The notes beneath the pieces are model-generated. The model was given only the letters and a program-made list of their open reading frames with translations. It was not told the DNA's origin and made no database searches. The position numbers were made by a program, and so were the translations under genes. A DNA stretch of 64,000 bases from an uncultured Myxococcales bacterium (GTDB lineage: Bacteria; Myxococcota_A; UBA9042; DTJE01), in NCBI GenBank assembly GCA_903936705.1, contig CAIZWN010000068.1:1-64000 (forward strand), given 5' to 3'. Of this stretch, positions 49,073 through 56,964 are shown piece after piece (the first letter of the stretch is position 1; each line of letters starts with the position of its first letter).

Positions 49073-51640
49073 TCACCACGTCCCCTTGAATCCCAGCACG
49101 GGCAGGAACGGGATTCCGGTGATGTAACTGGTTTTCGTCAGGTCGTAGTTGTAGACCAGACCTTCGGCGTTCTTGGCGTAGTAGACGTTCTGTATCTCGA
49201 GGTACATGCCGAATTTCCAGTCGTCGAAAACCCATTCCTTGTCCACCCTCAAGTCCAACTGGTGAAACAGCGGCAGTCGCTTGCTGTTGATGCGCGTCGA
49301 GGCGACTCCGATGTGCCGGTCAAGATCGGAATCGTAGACCGAGCTGGCGATCGGGGTGTACGGAAATCCCGATGTCAGCCTGAACCGCCCACCGATTGTC
49401 CAGTGCTTGGGCAGTTCGTACGAGACCAGGATATTCAACAGGTGGGTCTGGTCATAGTCGCTGCGCCGCCATGCCTTGGTACGAAAATCCCAGATCTCGG
49501 ATCGCGTGAAAGTGTACGCGATCCACCCGATCAGGCGTCCGCCCGGGTTCAGGCGAACCAGGGCGTCGAATCCGTAGGCTCGGCCCTTGCCTTTGCTGGT
49601 GTAACGCACCGTTCGGTCGTCGCTGACTTCGGCTTGATTGAACAGGTATTTGTAGAAGGCTTCTGCCGAGATGGTCAGTCGATCGATTGGAGTAGCCTCC
49701 AGCCCCAGCAGTGCGTGCGCTGCCGCTTGCGGCTTCAGATTCGTGTTGCCGGCGCCCTGGATGTACGCAAAAGGTGCCGGCGGTTGCTGGTAAAGTCCGC
49801 CCGCGGCCTTGATAGACAATCGGTCCTTCAATACCTCCCACCTGGAGGACAACCTGGGGTCGATCGACCACGATTTCCAGTCCCCGAAATACACGTCAGC
49901 CCGTACCGAGGGAACGATTGTCCACCAGGAGAACGGCTTCCACTCGACGGACATGTACGGACCCAGCGCGAACAGATACTGGCTGCCGCGAACCAGCAGC
50001 GTTTCCTGCGAGGCCAGTGGTGTGCCTATCGCGCCCTGACGTTGCGGCTCGGGCGACTTGACGTCGAACCAGGACGGCTGAACCAGGCCTGTCGTGCCTA
50101 GATGCAGCCAGACCTTTTCGTGGACACGCCAGTCGATTTCTTCACGTAAATTGGTCTGTGAACTGCGAATGTTGAATTTCACCGCGTTGAAAAGGTCGAA
50201 CTTGAAGTCGGTCAGTGCGGTCTGTACCGAGAATGAATTCTTGAACGTTGATGAATGGTCGTATGTCCATCGCAACTGGACATTGTGCGTTGCGCTGGAC
50301 AGCGAGACGTTACCGATGAACTTGGCCTCCTGGCTTGTAACCTTCTTGTTCAGCAGGACGATTGAATCGTCCGTTCCGAACACGAACAATGTCAACTGGT
50401 GCTTGCCGAAGCGTTGCCGCAGCCGGCCCTGATAGTCGTAGTAGCGTGGCGCGGTCGTGATTGACGTGTTGCCGCTCATCGGGATCGCACCAAGGATCGC
50501 GTCGATATAGGATCGTCGGAAGGCAAACTGAAAGTCCCCGTCATCGTTCGTGGGCAGCCCGAAATAAAGCCCGGCGTGCAGCAGGTTCACATCGATCTGG
50601 CCGTGCAGGGCAGTCAGGGGCTCGCTCTTGATCTTCACGTCCACGATGCCTGCGCTGGCCTGGCCGAAACTTGCATCGAAACCGGCCGGGGTGAAATCAA
50701 TTCGCTGAATGAATTCGGGATTGATCGTCGAATACAGCCCTCCGAAGTGGTACAGGTTGACGAATGGAAGGCCATCGACCAGGACCTGCGTATCGAACGG
50801 CGACGAGCCAAAGACGACCAGTTGCCCCGTGCCAAAGGCCGAGCGGGCGACCCCGGGAAGATTTTCGACCATCTTCAGCGGGTCTCCCGCGGAACCCGGA
50901 AGGCGGCGCAATTCGGTGGCCTCCAGTGTCTGGCGGGCGACGAACCTGGCCTCTTTTGGTGCGCGAATGATAGTCTGGTTTGTTGAACCGTAGCGGCGGT
51001 CCAGGCGAAGATCCTCGTTCCCGACGGCATTTTCACGGACGGTGAAGTTCCGGCGTACCTCGACGAATTCGCCGGTCGGCACGTACAGCGTGTAGTTGCC
51101 GGGGGGCAGATCGGACACCTCCAGGTGCCCCGATAGAGCGGTGAACGATCGGCCATTCTGTTCGATAACGGCCGTAACTCCGTCAAGTGCTGCGCGCGTG
51201 CCCTTCTCGAACATGTTGAAGGTATAGACGATGCGCCGTTCCTTGGGGCGGATGTCGAACGCATAGCGGTAGGTTATCTGGACGGCAACCGGTTTGCCCT
51301 GGTACTGCGCCGGCGTGAAGATAAAACTCCTTGCAGCGCTGGCGGCAAGGGGGGACAGTCGTGGCTCGTCCGATGCGGTTTCCTGGACTTCCGTGACGGC
51401 GCCGTTCTCGTCAACCGTCAGGACCAGCGTGACAATATAGTTGCCGGTCTGCACGCCGAGGTCCGGCGGTAGGGCCGCCTCCTTGAACGTTGCAAGAACA
51501 GGCGGTTGAACGGCTTCTTCGGGGGCCGCTTGAGGCTCGGCAGACTGGATTGGCGCCTGGGGTGCGGTCTGGGCCGCGGCGGCAAGACCTGAAAGAACGA
51601 TCGGAAGCGATAAGACAAGTGCCGCGAGTTGGCGATTCAT
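49073..51640 (-). CDS. TonB-dependent receptor with N-terminal TonB-like domain
   Basis: Outer-membrane transporter of 855 residues that takes up a large substrate using TonB energy. Signal peptide (ending AAA), then residues 45-130 with the fold pattern of a TonB C-terminal domain (VTLVLTVDENGAVTEV, SFIFTPAQYQGKPV, YRYAFDI), a carboxypeptidase-regulatory-like domain (135-210, SGHLEVSDLPPGNYTLYVPTG), the plug (about 225-340, ELRRLPGSAGDPLKMVENLPG) and a 22-strand-type barrel ending in Trp. Such receptors are known in Myxococcota. It overlaps the stop of the lipoprotein gene (ATGA) and is the last gene of the exb-ton run. Substrate unknown. Confidence 0.9.
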   Translation of the reverse strand: MNRQLAALVLSLPIVLSGLAAAAQTAPQAPIQSAEPQAAPEEAVQPPVLATFKEAALPPDLGVQTGNYIVTLVLTVDENGAVTEVQETASDEPRLSPLAASAARSFIFTPAQYQGKPVAVQITYRYAFDIRPKERRIVYTFNMFEKGTRAALDGVTAVIEQNGRSFTALSGHLEVSDLPPGNYTLYVPTGEFVEVRRNFTVRENAVGNEDLRLDRRYGSTNQTIIRAPKEARFVARQTLEATELRRLPGSAGDPLKMVENLPGVARSAFGTGQLVVFGSSPFDTQVLVDGLPFVNLYHFGGLYSTINPEFIQRIDFTPAGFDASFGQASAGIVDVKIKSEPLTALHGQIDVNLLHAGLYFGLPTNDDGDFQFAFRRSYIDAILGAIPMSGNTSITTAPRYYDYQGRLRQRFGKHQLTLFVFGTDDSIVLLNKKVTSQEAKFIGNVSLSSATHNVQLRWTYDHSSTFKNSFSVQTALTDFKFDLFNAVKFNIRSSQTNLREEIDWRVHEKVWLHLGTTGLVQPSWFDVKSPEPQRQGAIGTPLASQETLLVRGSQYLFALGPYMSVEWKPFSWWTIVPSVRADVYFGDWKSWSIDPRLSSRWEVLKDRLSIKAAGGLYQQPPAPFAYIQGAGNTNLKPQAAAHALLGLEATPIDRLTISAEAFYKYLFNQAEVSDDRTVRYTSKGKGRAYGFDALVRLNPGGRLIGWIAYTFTRSEIWDFRTKAWRRSDYDQTHLLNILVSYELPKHWTIGGRFRLTSGFPYTPIASSVYDSDLDRHIGVASTRINSKRLPLFHQLDLRVDKEWVFDDWKFGMYLEIQNVYYAKNAEGLVYNYDLTKTSYITGIPFLPVLGFKGTW

Positions 51641-52839
51641 GCCGCACCCCCGTTCAATACGGTTCGGTTCAGCCGTACAACTTCGGAGGTATCCGGAAGA
51701 ACCTCTGGCTCGGGGACCTTCCAGTCCTTCGGGGCATCCGCGGGCCTGGTGCAGGCAGCCTCGTCGCGGGGGCGCACCTGGAATTGAACCTGGTCCATGC
51801 CCAGGCGTTCATCACGGACGAATACCCAGACGGGGAATGACTCGGGAAATGTCGCTCTGTTAGGCATTTTCAGGGCATTCGAAAGGTCGATTGGCGAATC
51901 GGGGGTAGCAGTGGCCGTAGAGGATTTCACGCGGTCGAAGGTTCCCGCAGTCGCGAACCAACTGACCATGATGTATTCCTCGCTCCAGGTGCCGTCGGTA
52001 TTCAGGAAAGTCTCGCGAGCACCGGCGTCGAGGATTGGGTTGAGCTGCAACTGCTGTCCCGGGCAGGCAAGCACGACAGGAAGGTTGCCGGCTGCCGATG
52101 TCGATGTCACCAGGGACGATTCCAGCGGTTCGGTTCGTTTCAGCCAGACCGAGAAGGAAGGGTTGCGATTCGCCGGCCGCTCGGTCGTGATCGGTCGGAA
52201 GTAGACCTTCTTGTAGGCATCGGCGATGAAATCAACGGCGCCATCAGTCCAGGTTGCCGTCAGATGGATGGTGATGTCCTGTCCCTTTGCCAGCAGGCAC
52301 TTTCTTTCGGCGTCAAAACCGGCATCGATGCAAGGTGTCGGGTCGTCAGGGTTGCCGGCGGTGCAGGACTCCCAGTCCTGAATGACCTTGAACTGGCACG
52401 GGTCGTCCTGTGTGACCGTCTGTTTCACAAACTCCATGAACTGGGGAAATATCGGGCGCAACAGGTTCATTTGCGCGTACAGCACCGCCCCGTCAAGAGT
52501 GGCAGTCTGCGTCGCCAGATCGCTGTCAAGGGGTTGTTCGGGAACCGCGCATTGATACCCGGCCTGCGATCCCAGGTTTAAAAAGCAGACGAACCAGTCC
52601 AGGGACTTCAATTCGCGCTGGCCTGGCGAACCCTCCTTGGGCAGTTCAGGCAGCGCCAGAAAGGCGGTTAGGGTCACGGATCCCTGCTCGGCCTCGGTGA
52701 ATTGCACCTCGGGAGGATCTGCCCGTACCCCCAGGATTCGAGGCTTGTCGATCAACGACTGAGGATCAAAATCGGGGTTGCACGCTGTCAGCGCCGTCAC
52801 GGATCCAATAGCCAGAAAAATGCCTGAAATCCGTCTCAT
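51637..52839 (-). CDS. Hypothetical lipoprotein between tonB and the receptor
   Basis: A 400-residue exported lipoprotein (lipobox ALTACN). N-terminal part KPRILGVRADPPEVQFTEAEQGSV reads as a beta-sandwich start (Ig/bacterial-type); several Cys (FVCFLNL, GYQCAV, CQFKV, SCTAG, KCLLA) suggest disulfides. The C-terminus (FPVWVFVRDERLGMDQVQFQVRP) also looks beta-rich. No family is recognised. It lies 3 bp after the tonB stop and overlaps the receptor start by 4 bp, so it is almost certainly a partner of that transporter, perhaps a substrate-binding or surface-exposed subunit like the SusD or TbpB type by analogy of place only. Confidence 0.75.
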   Translation of the reverse strand: MRRISGIFLAIGSVTALTACNPDFDPQSLIDKPRILGVRADPPEVQFTEAEQGSVTLTAFLALPELPKEGSPGQRELKSLDWFVCFLNLGSQAGYQCAVPEQPLDSDLATQTATLDGAVLYAQMNLLRPIFPQFMEFVKQTVTQDDPCQFKVIQDWESCTAGNPDDPTPCIDAGFDAERKCLLAKGQDITIHLTATWTDGAVDFIADAYKKVYFRPITTERPANRNPSFSVWLKRTEPLESSLVTSTSAAGNLPVVLACPGQQLQLNPILDAGARETFLNTDGTWSEEYIMVSWFATAGTFDRVKSSTATATPDSPIDLSNALKMPNRATFPESFPVWVFVRDERLGMDQVQFQVRPRDEAACTRPADAPKDWKVPEPEVLPDTSEVVRLNRTVLNGGAA

Positions 52840-52842
52840 TGT

Positions 52843-53637
52843 TCATGCCTCCGGCAGGAAGACGATGGTCCACTTGATCTCGTAGGGAATCGGCACGCCG
52901 TCCCGTGTCGCGGGGCGGAATCTTATCTTGCGGGCGGTGCGCTTGGCCTCCTCGTCGAAAGCGGGCAAGTCGCCCTTTCGCACCCTGATATCCACTACTT
53001 CGCCAGCCGGGTTCAGGGTCAGCAGAAGTTCCACGCGGACTACGCGTCCAAGGTCGCGATGTTCCGGTGGGTACGCTCCACGCGCGTCGCCTATGGCTTC
53101 CGGCGGTTTGACCACCACCTTTTTCGGCTGGGCAGCGGTCCCGCCTGCGCCTGTGCCGCTGTCGACGCCCCCGACCGACCCTGGCGCGTCGGAGCCTTTC
53201 TGGAAGCCTGCCGCATCCTTCGCAGGGTCGCCGAAAAGGTTGGAACTTGCGCCAGCCTGAACCTGGACCCCGCCATTCAACGCGACGTTGGACAGGACAA
53301 AGGGCGCCGGCTTCTTCGGCACCGCAGGCTCAGGTGTCGATGGAGGAGGGGTTGGGTCGGCTTTCGGGGGGGGGGCTTCCTTCGGTGGCGGCGGCTTCAC
53401 GGTCTCAGTTTTCGGTTTGGGTGGGGCGGGTCGCGGCTCCGGCGGCTTCTTAGGCGCTTCCTTGGCGGCCGCGCTGGCCACCTTGGCGGCCTGTCGATGA
53501 ACGGACACGGTAACCGGTCTGGGCTGTTGCCGGTATTGACGTGGCGGTGGCGGCTGGTGGGCGGGGGCCATCAATACGAACGCTGCGTGGATTGCCACCG
53601 AGGCGATGATCGTCAGCGTCAGGCGCCGGCCGTACAT
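52843..53637 (-). CDS. tonB: Energy transducer TonB
   Basis: A 264-residue inner-membrane-anchored protein that carries proton-motive energy from ExbBD to outer-membrane receptors. An N-terminal TM helix (LTIIASVAIHAAFVLMAP) with the conserved-type His is followed by a Pro/Lys-rich periplasmic spacer (residues 30-125) and a C-terminal TonB domain (about 190-264: VELLLTLNPAGEVVDIRVRKG, KIRFRPATRDGVPIPY). It lies directly after exbD (6 bp) and before the lipoprotein gene (3 bp), forming one operon with the receptor. Confidence 0.92.
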   Translation of the reverse strand: MYGRRLTLTIIASVAIHAAFVLMAPAHQPPPPRQYRQQPRPVTVSVHRQAAKVASAAAKEAPKKPPEPRPAPPKPKTETVKPPPPKEAPPPKADPTPPPSTPEPAVPKKPAPFVLSNVALNGGVQVQAGASSNLFGDPAKDAAGFQKGSDAPGSVGGVDSGTGAGGTAAQPKKVVVKPPEAIGDARGAYPPEHRDLGRVVRVELLLTLNPAGEVVDIRVRKGDLPAFDEEAKRTARKIRFRPATRDGVPIPYEIKWTIVFLPEA

Positions 53638-53643
53638 GGCGCC

Positions 53644-54108
53644 TCACTGCACGGCCGGGGTCGCGCCCTCGGCCGTGATATTCATCTCCTCGACGTTTAT
53701 TGCAAGGTTTCCCACACCATGCAGCTTCAACTGGTCGATGACGCGGGTGACCTTGCCATACGGCAGTTCCTTGTCGGCGGAAACGACGGCCTGTGGGGGT
53801 CTTCCGGTTTCCCTGCGGCGGTCGATTACCCGACCGATCCCCTCGATATCCATCAGCGAACCGTCGAGGTAGGTCTTTCCGTCGCGATCCACTATCACGT
53901 TGAGGGGGGCGGAATCGGCGTCGGGAGGCGCCCCGCTGGCTGCGGTGGGCAGCGTCAGCGAGATTTCGCGCAGTTTGCGCTCCTGTTCCAAAAAAAGGTT
54001 AGCCGTGACCATGAAGATGATCAGCAGTACCAGGAAGATATCGACCAGCGGCGTGATGTTGATCGCCGAAATCAGGTCGTCATCATTTTCCGGTGTCGTC
54101 GCAGCCAT
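53644..54108 (-). CDS. exbD: Biopolymer transport protein ExbD
   Basis: A 154-residue inner-membrane protein of the ExbB-ExbD-TonB complex. One TM helix (INITPLVDIFLVLLIIFMVTANLF, written here in parts: NITPLVD, FLVLLIIFMVTA) holds the Asp that takes part in proton transfer, followed by a periplasmic domain (LTLPTAASG, VIVDRDGKTYLDG, VVSADKELPYGKV). ATG 54108 is chosen, with GGACGGAA just upstream; it overlaps the exbB 3' end by 26 bp. An in-frame ATG at 54147 would place 13 non-conserved residues ahead of the helix. Confidence 0.9.
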   Translation of the reverse strand: MAATTPENDDDLISAINITPLVDIFLVLLIIFMVTANLFLEQERKLREISLTLPTAASGAPPDADSAPLNVIVDRDGKTYLDGSLMDIEGIGRVIDRRRETGRPPQAVVSADKELPYGKVTRVIDQLKLHGVGNLAINVEEMNITAEGATPAVQ

Positions 54109-54730
54109 TTCCGTCCCCGAATAGGCACCGTAGGCGGTGCGCCACAATCTCCCTGGCCTGTTCTATCGCCACGTTCACGCGCTTGCGGAAGACGTTGTAG
54201 AACAGCACGGCCGGGATCGCCACGAACAGGCCGACCGCGGTGGCTATCAACGCCTCCGAAATGCTGCGCATCAGCATCTCGTTCTTCTCGGCGGCGTCGG
54301 CAACCTGCGACAGGCTGTAGAAGGCCGCCATGATGCCCAGGACGGTGCCCAGCAAGCCTATAAAGGGGGCGTTGTTGCCCAGTGTTGCCAGGAAAGTCAG
54401 TCCGCGTTCATAGCGCTGGCGCTGCTTGCGCAGTTCGATCTCCATGCCATTCTCGGCGTCTTCGCGCGACGCGCCCTCCTTCTTGAAGGCGACCGTACGA
54501 TCAGCCAGGCACTGCTCCATCGAATCAGCAGGGACTCCATCTCGGAGGCCCTTCAGCAACGATCGGACGTGGTCCGGCGTGACGCGTCGGCGGGTGTAGA
54601 AGACCCAGCGCTCAAGAATCACGGCCAGGGATCCTACCGAAAGCGCGATCAGGATCAGCAGGATCCAGTCAACTCCAAGACCTATCAACAGATCCTGCAG
54701 GATTTCCGCCACGTGCACGGCAACCTCCAT
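54083..54730 (-). CDS. exbB: MotA/TolQ/ExbB proton channel protein
   Basis: A 215-residue inner-membrane protein with three TM segments: WILLILIALSVGSLAVILERWVF near 21, GLTFLATLGNNAPFIGLLGTVLGIM near 115 and EALIATAVGLFVAIPAVLFYNVF near 163. These match ExbB/TolQ, with the conserved Thr in IATAVGLFVAIP. Context (exbD and tonB behind it) supports ExbB over TolQ. ATG 54730 has CGGAA upstream; a GTG at 54718 has GGAGG and could be the true start. It heads the operon exbB-exbD-tonB-lipoprotein-receptor. Confidence 0.92.
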   Translation of the reverse strand: MEVAVHVAEILQDLLIGLGVDWILLILIALSVGSLAVILERWVFYTRRRVTPDHVRSLLKGLRDGVPADSMEQCLADRTVAFKKEGASREDAENGMEIELRKQRQRYERGLTFLATLGNNAPFIGLLGTVLGIMAAFYSLSQVADAAEKNEMLMRSISEALIATAVGLFVAIPAVLFYNVFRKRVNVAIEQAREIVAHRLRCLFGDGNGCDDTGK

Positions 54731-54820
54731 GAGTTCCGGCGGGTATTGAATGTTCGCCCACGGCGCTTATTTCCGGTCTCAGCCACGATGCGACATGGCA
54801 AGAATGGGGCGGCATGGTGG

Positions 54821-54834
54821 CGAAGTCAACTTCG
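54821..54834. promoter_or_regulatory. Palindrome upstream of exbB
   Basis: CGAAGT-CA-ACTTCG, a perfect 6-2-6 inverted repeat, 91 bp upstream of the exbB start. On the exbB strand it contains TTGACT, a possible -35, with only a weak CATTCT at 17-bp spacing. Not a Fur-type box. Confidence 0.4.
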
Positions 54835-54990
54835 GTGGATGAGCATGGCTGCCTGATCGCGGGGTTCGCCTTGTGACTGGCTTGGTCTTTTTGGGCCTGT
54901 GCACCGCTGTGTTCATTGGCGTGTCCGGCTTGCGTGCCTGCGGCGAAGGGACGGACTGCGATCGCAGTGCCAGTCTGGATTGCCTGAATA

Positions 54991-55031
54991 CGGATTTCTG
55001 TCTGACGTTCCTGTCTGACGGATTTCTGTCT
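54991..55031 (+). repeat. Short overlapping direct repeats
   Basis: CGGATTTCTGTCT occurs twice, 28 bp apart, with CTGTCTGACG repeated 13 bp apart between them, ahead of the FGGY kinase gene. Probably a small local duplication. Confidence 0.5.
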
Positions 55032-55099
55032 TCCCCCCGCTCGTCCGTCGACGTATCCTGCCTGCGTGTTGTGGTGCGCAGTGTTGAACGGAGGTCCGA

Positions 55100-56725
55100 A
55101 TGATTCCCGAGCCAACGAACCCCCGCGCCCTGGATGCCCGCGGCGTGATCCTCGCTATTGACCATGGCACATCGGGGCTGAAGGTGGCGTTCGTTGACGA
55201 GGGCGGGCGTGTTCTGGCCGCTGAATTCGAGCCGACACCCGTGAGCTTTTTGCAGGGTGGAGGCGCCGAACAGGATCCCGCCGACTGGTGGCGCGCTCTG
55301 GGAATCGCCGCCAGGCGCTTGCGCGATCGTGGTATCGCCCGTCCCGATTCGGTTCTGGCGGTCGCTTGCTCCAGCACCTTTTCGACTACGGTTGCGTGCG
55401 ATGCCGGGGGGGCGCCTGTTGCGCCAGCGCTGACTTGGATGGACCATCGCGGCGCTGTGCACGTGCAGCGGGTAATGGGCGGTTGGCCGTCAGTCCATGG
55501 ATACGGCGTGGCAAAGGCGGCCTCGTGGATGCTGCGGACCGGTGGTGCGCCGACCCTGTCCGGCAAGGACGACGCAGCACACGTGCTGTTCTGGCGTGAG
55601 GAACGTCCTGACGTCTATCATGCCGCCAGATGGTTCCTTGGCAGCAAGGATTGGTTGAACCTGCGGCTGACGGGCCGTTGTGCGGCGTCACCCGATTCGG
55701 TGACGCTGTTCTGGGCGACCGACAACCGGGATATCAACAACGTCAAGTGGGACGATTCGCTGCTGCGAAGGTTGCGCCTGGATCGCGGCAAACTGCCCGA
55801 CCTGCGGCCTTCGACCGACATACTCGGGCCGCTGACTGACGAAGCGGCGCAGGAGTTGGGGGTGCCGCGTGGGACGCCGGTCGTCGTGGGCTCGGCTGAC
55901 CTCCAATCCGCTTGCGTCGGGTCGGGAGCCGTCGAGGATTTCGCAGGCCACGTCTACATTGGGACGTCATCCTGGATCCTTTGCCACGTCCCATTTCGCA
56001 AGACAGATCCGCTGCATGCCATTGCCGCCCTTCCGTCTGCCATTCCGGGGCGGTACTTCTGTGCGAACGAGCAGGATATGGCAGGGGGAGCGTTGAATGC
56101 AGTTCTTCGCAACCTTCTGCGCTGCCCCGGGGACATTCGGGAGGATACCGTGTCTCCCGAGGCATTCCTGCGGGCCGACACCATAGTGCAGAGTGTTCCT
56201 GCCGGCGCTCGCGGGGTCCTGTTCACGCCCTGGTTGAACGGCGAAAAGACGCCGGTGGACGACGAACAACTGCGCGGCGGCTTCCACAACGTCGGCGTGG
56301 ATACCACATCCGAGGATCTGCTGCGGGCCGTGTACGAGGGGGTTGCCTACAACACCCGCTGGAGCCTGGGTTATGTCGAGAAGTTCACCGGGCGGCGCCT
56401 GGATCCCCTGAACGCCATCGGCGGCGGGGCGCAGTCCGACGCCTGGTGTCGCATTCTGGCCGACGTTCTGGGACGGACCATCCGGCAGGTCGAGGACCCG
56501 CGCGAGGCCAACGCCCGTGGTGCGGCCTTCCTGGCCCTGGTGGGGCTGGGGCGGCTGCGCTTCGAGGACATTGCAGGCTGCATCCGGTTTACGCGGACCT
56601 TCATGCCGGATCCGGCGCACCGCAATGTGTACGACCGCGGTTTCAGGGCCTTCCGTGATCTGTGGAGGAGGAACAAGGGCTTCTACGGATGGTTCAACTC
56701 CTCGAAGCATACACACGACAACTAG
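55100..56725 (+). CDS. FGGY-family carbohydrate kinase
   Basis: A 541-residue ATP-dependent sugar or polyol kinase of the FGGY family (xylulokinase/gluconokinase-like). N-terminal ILAIDHGTSGLKVAFVD is the phosphate-1 motif; EQDPADWW near 60 and SCSSTFSTTVACD are substrate-side segments; the C-terminal half has GSADLQSACVGSG, GTSSW, the FGGY signature region AIGGGAQSDAWCRILADVLG and NARGAAFLALVGLG. The substrate cannot be fixed from sequence. GGAGG precedes ATG 55100. It appears to be transcribed alone. No sugar transporter lies beside it. Confidence 0.88.
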   Translation: MIPEPTNPRALDARGVILAIDHGTSGLKVAFVDEGGRVLAAEFEPTPVSFLQGGGAEQDPADWWRALGIAARRLRDRGIARPDSVLAVACSSTFSTTVACDAGGAPVAPALTWMDHRGAVHVQRVMGGWPSVHGYGVAKAASWMLRTGGAPTLSGKDDAAHVLFWREERPDVYHAARWFLGSKDWLNLRLTGRCAASPDSVTLFWATDNRDINNVKWDDSLLRRLRLDRGKLPDLRPSTDILGPLTDEAAQELGVPRGTPVVVGSADLQSACVGSGAVEDFAGHVYIGTSSWILCHVPFRKTDPLHAIAALPSAIPGRYFCANEQDMAGGALNAVLRNLLRCPGDIREDTVSPEAFLRADTIVQSVPAGARGVLFTPWLNGEKTPVDDEQLRGGFHNVGVDTTSEDLLRAVYEGVAYNTRWSLGYVEKFTGRRLDPLNAIGGGAQSDAWCRILADVLGRTIRQVEDPREANARGAAFLALVGLGRLRFEDIAGCIRFTRTFMPDPAHRNVYDRGFRAFRDLWRRNKGFYGWFNSSKHTHDN

Positions 56726-56841
56726 GTTGGACCGGGTGAAACAGGGCATGGTTTGCGGCGGCAGCCTACGACGGCCATGTATTGTTGTTGTCACTGGCAT
56801 GATCTCGCTGTCATGGCGCAGGCCCTTCGCAGCCGTGTCTG

Positions 56842-56871
56842 TTGCCACAACTCATTGATCTGCCGTATGAT
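56842..56871 (+). promoter_or_regulatory. Promoter of the beta-propeller lipoprotein
   Basis: TTGCCA (56842-56847), 18-bp spacer, TATGAT (56866-56871). Predicted start near 56878, 87 bases before ATG 56965. Confidence 0.55.
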
Positions 56872-56964
56872 TGCCGCTGGCATATCCCTTGCCTTCATGG
56901 GATGTTGGGGGCGGTCCTTCGGGACGCTGAATGGTGGCGAACGGACCGGATCGGGGAGGACGAC

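Larger units (their letters stand above)
54735..55099. other. Divergent region between exbB and the FGGY kinase gene
   Basis: About 365 bp without a firm gene. It contains the palindrome at 54821-54834 and a short direct repeat (CGGATTTCTGTCT at 54991-55003 and 55019-55031; CTGTCTGACG at 54998-55007 and 55011-55020). A GTG frame at 54873-55103 would code a 76-residue peptide with a signal-like start and five Cys, ending in an ATGA overlap with the kinase gene; it lacks a ribosome site and is not called. Promoters for both flanking genes must lie here; only a TTGACT on the exbB side (inside the palindrome) is visible. Confidence 0.4.

Noticed and set aside
54731-55099. Fur box upstream of exbB
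   Set aside because: No GATAATGATAATC-like sequence is present on either strand.
54873-55103. 76-codon frame with signal-like N-terminus and five Cys ahead of the FGGY kinase gene
   Set aside because: No ribosome site, contains a local duplicated sequence, and atypical codon use; the ATGA overlap alone is not enough.
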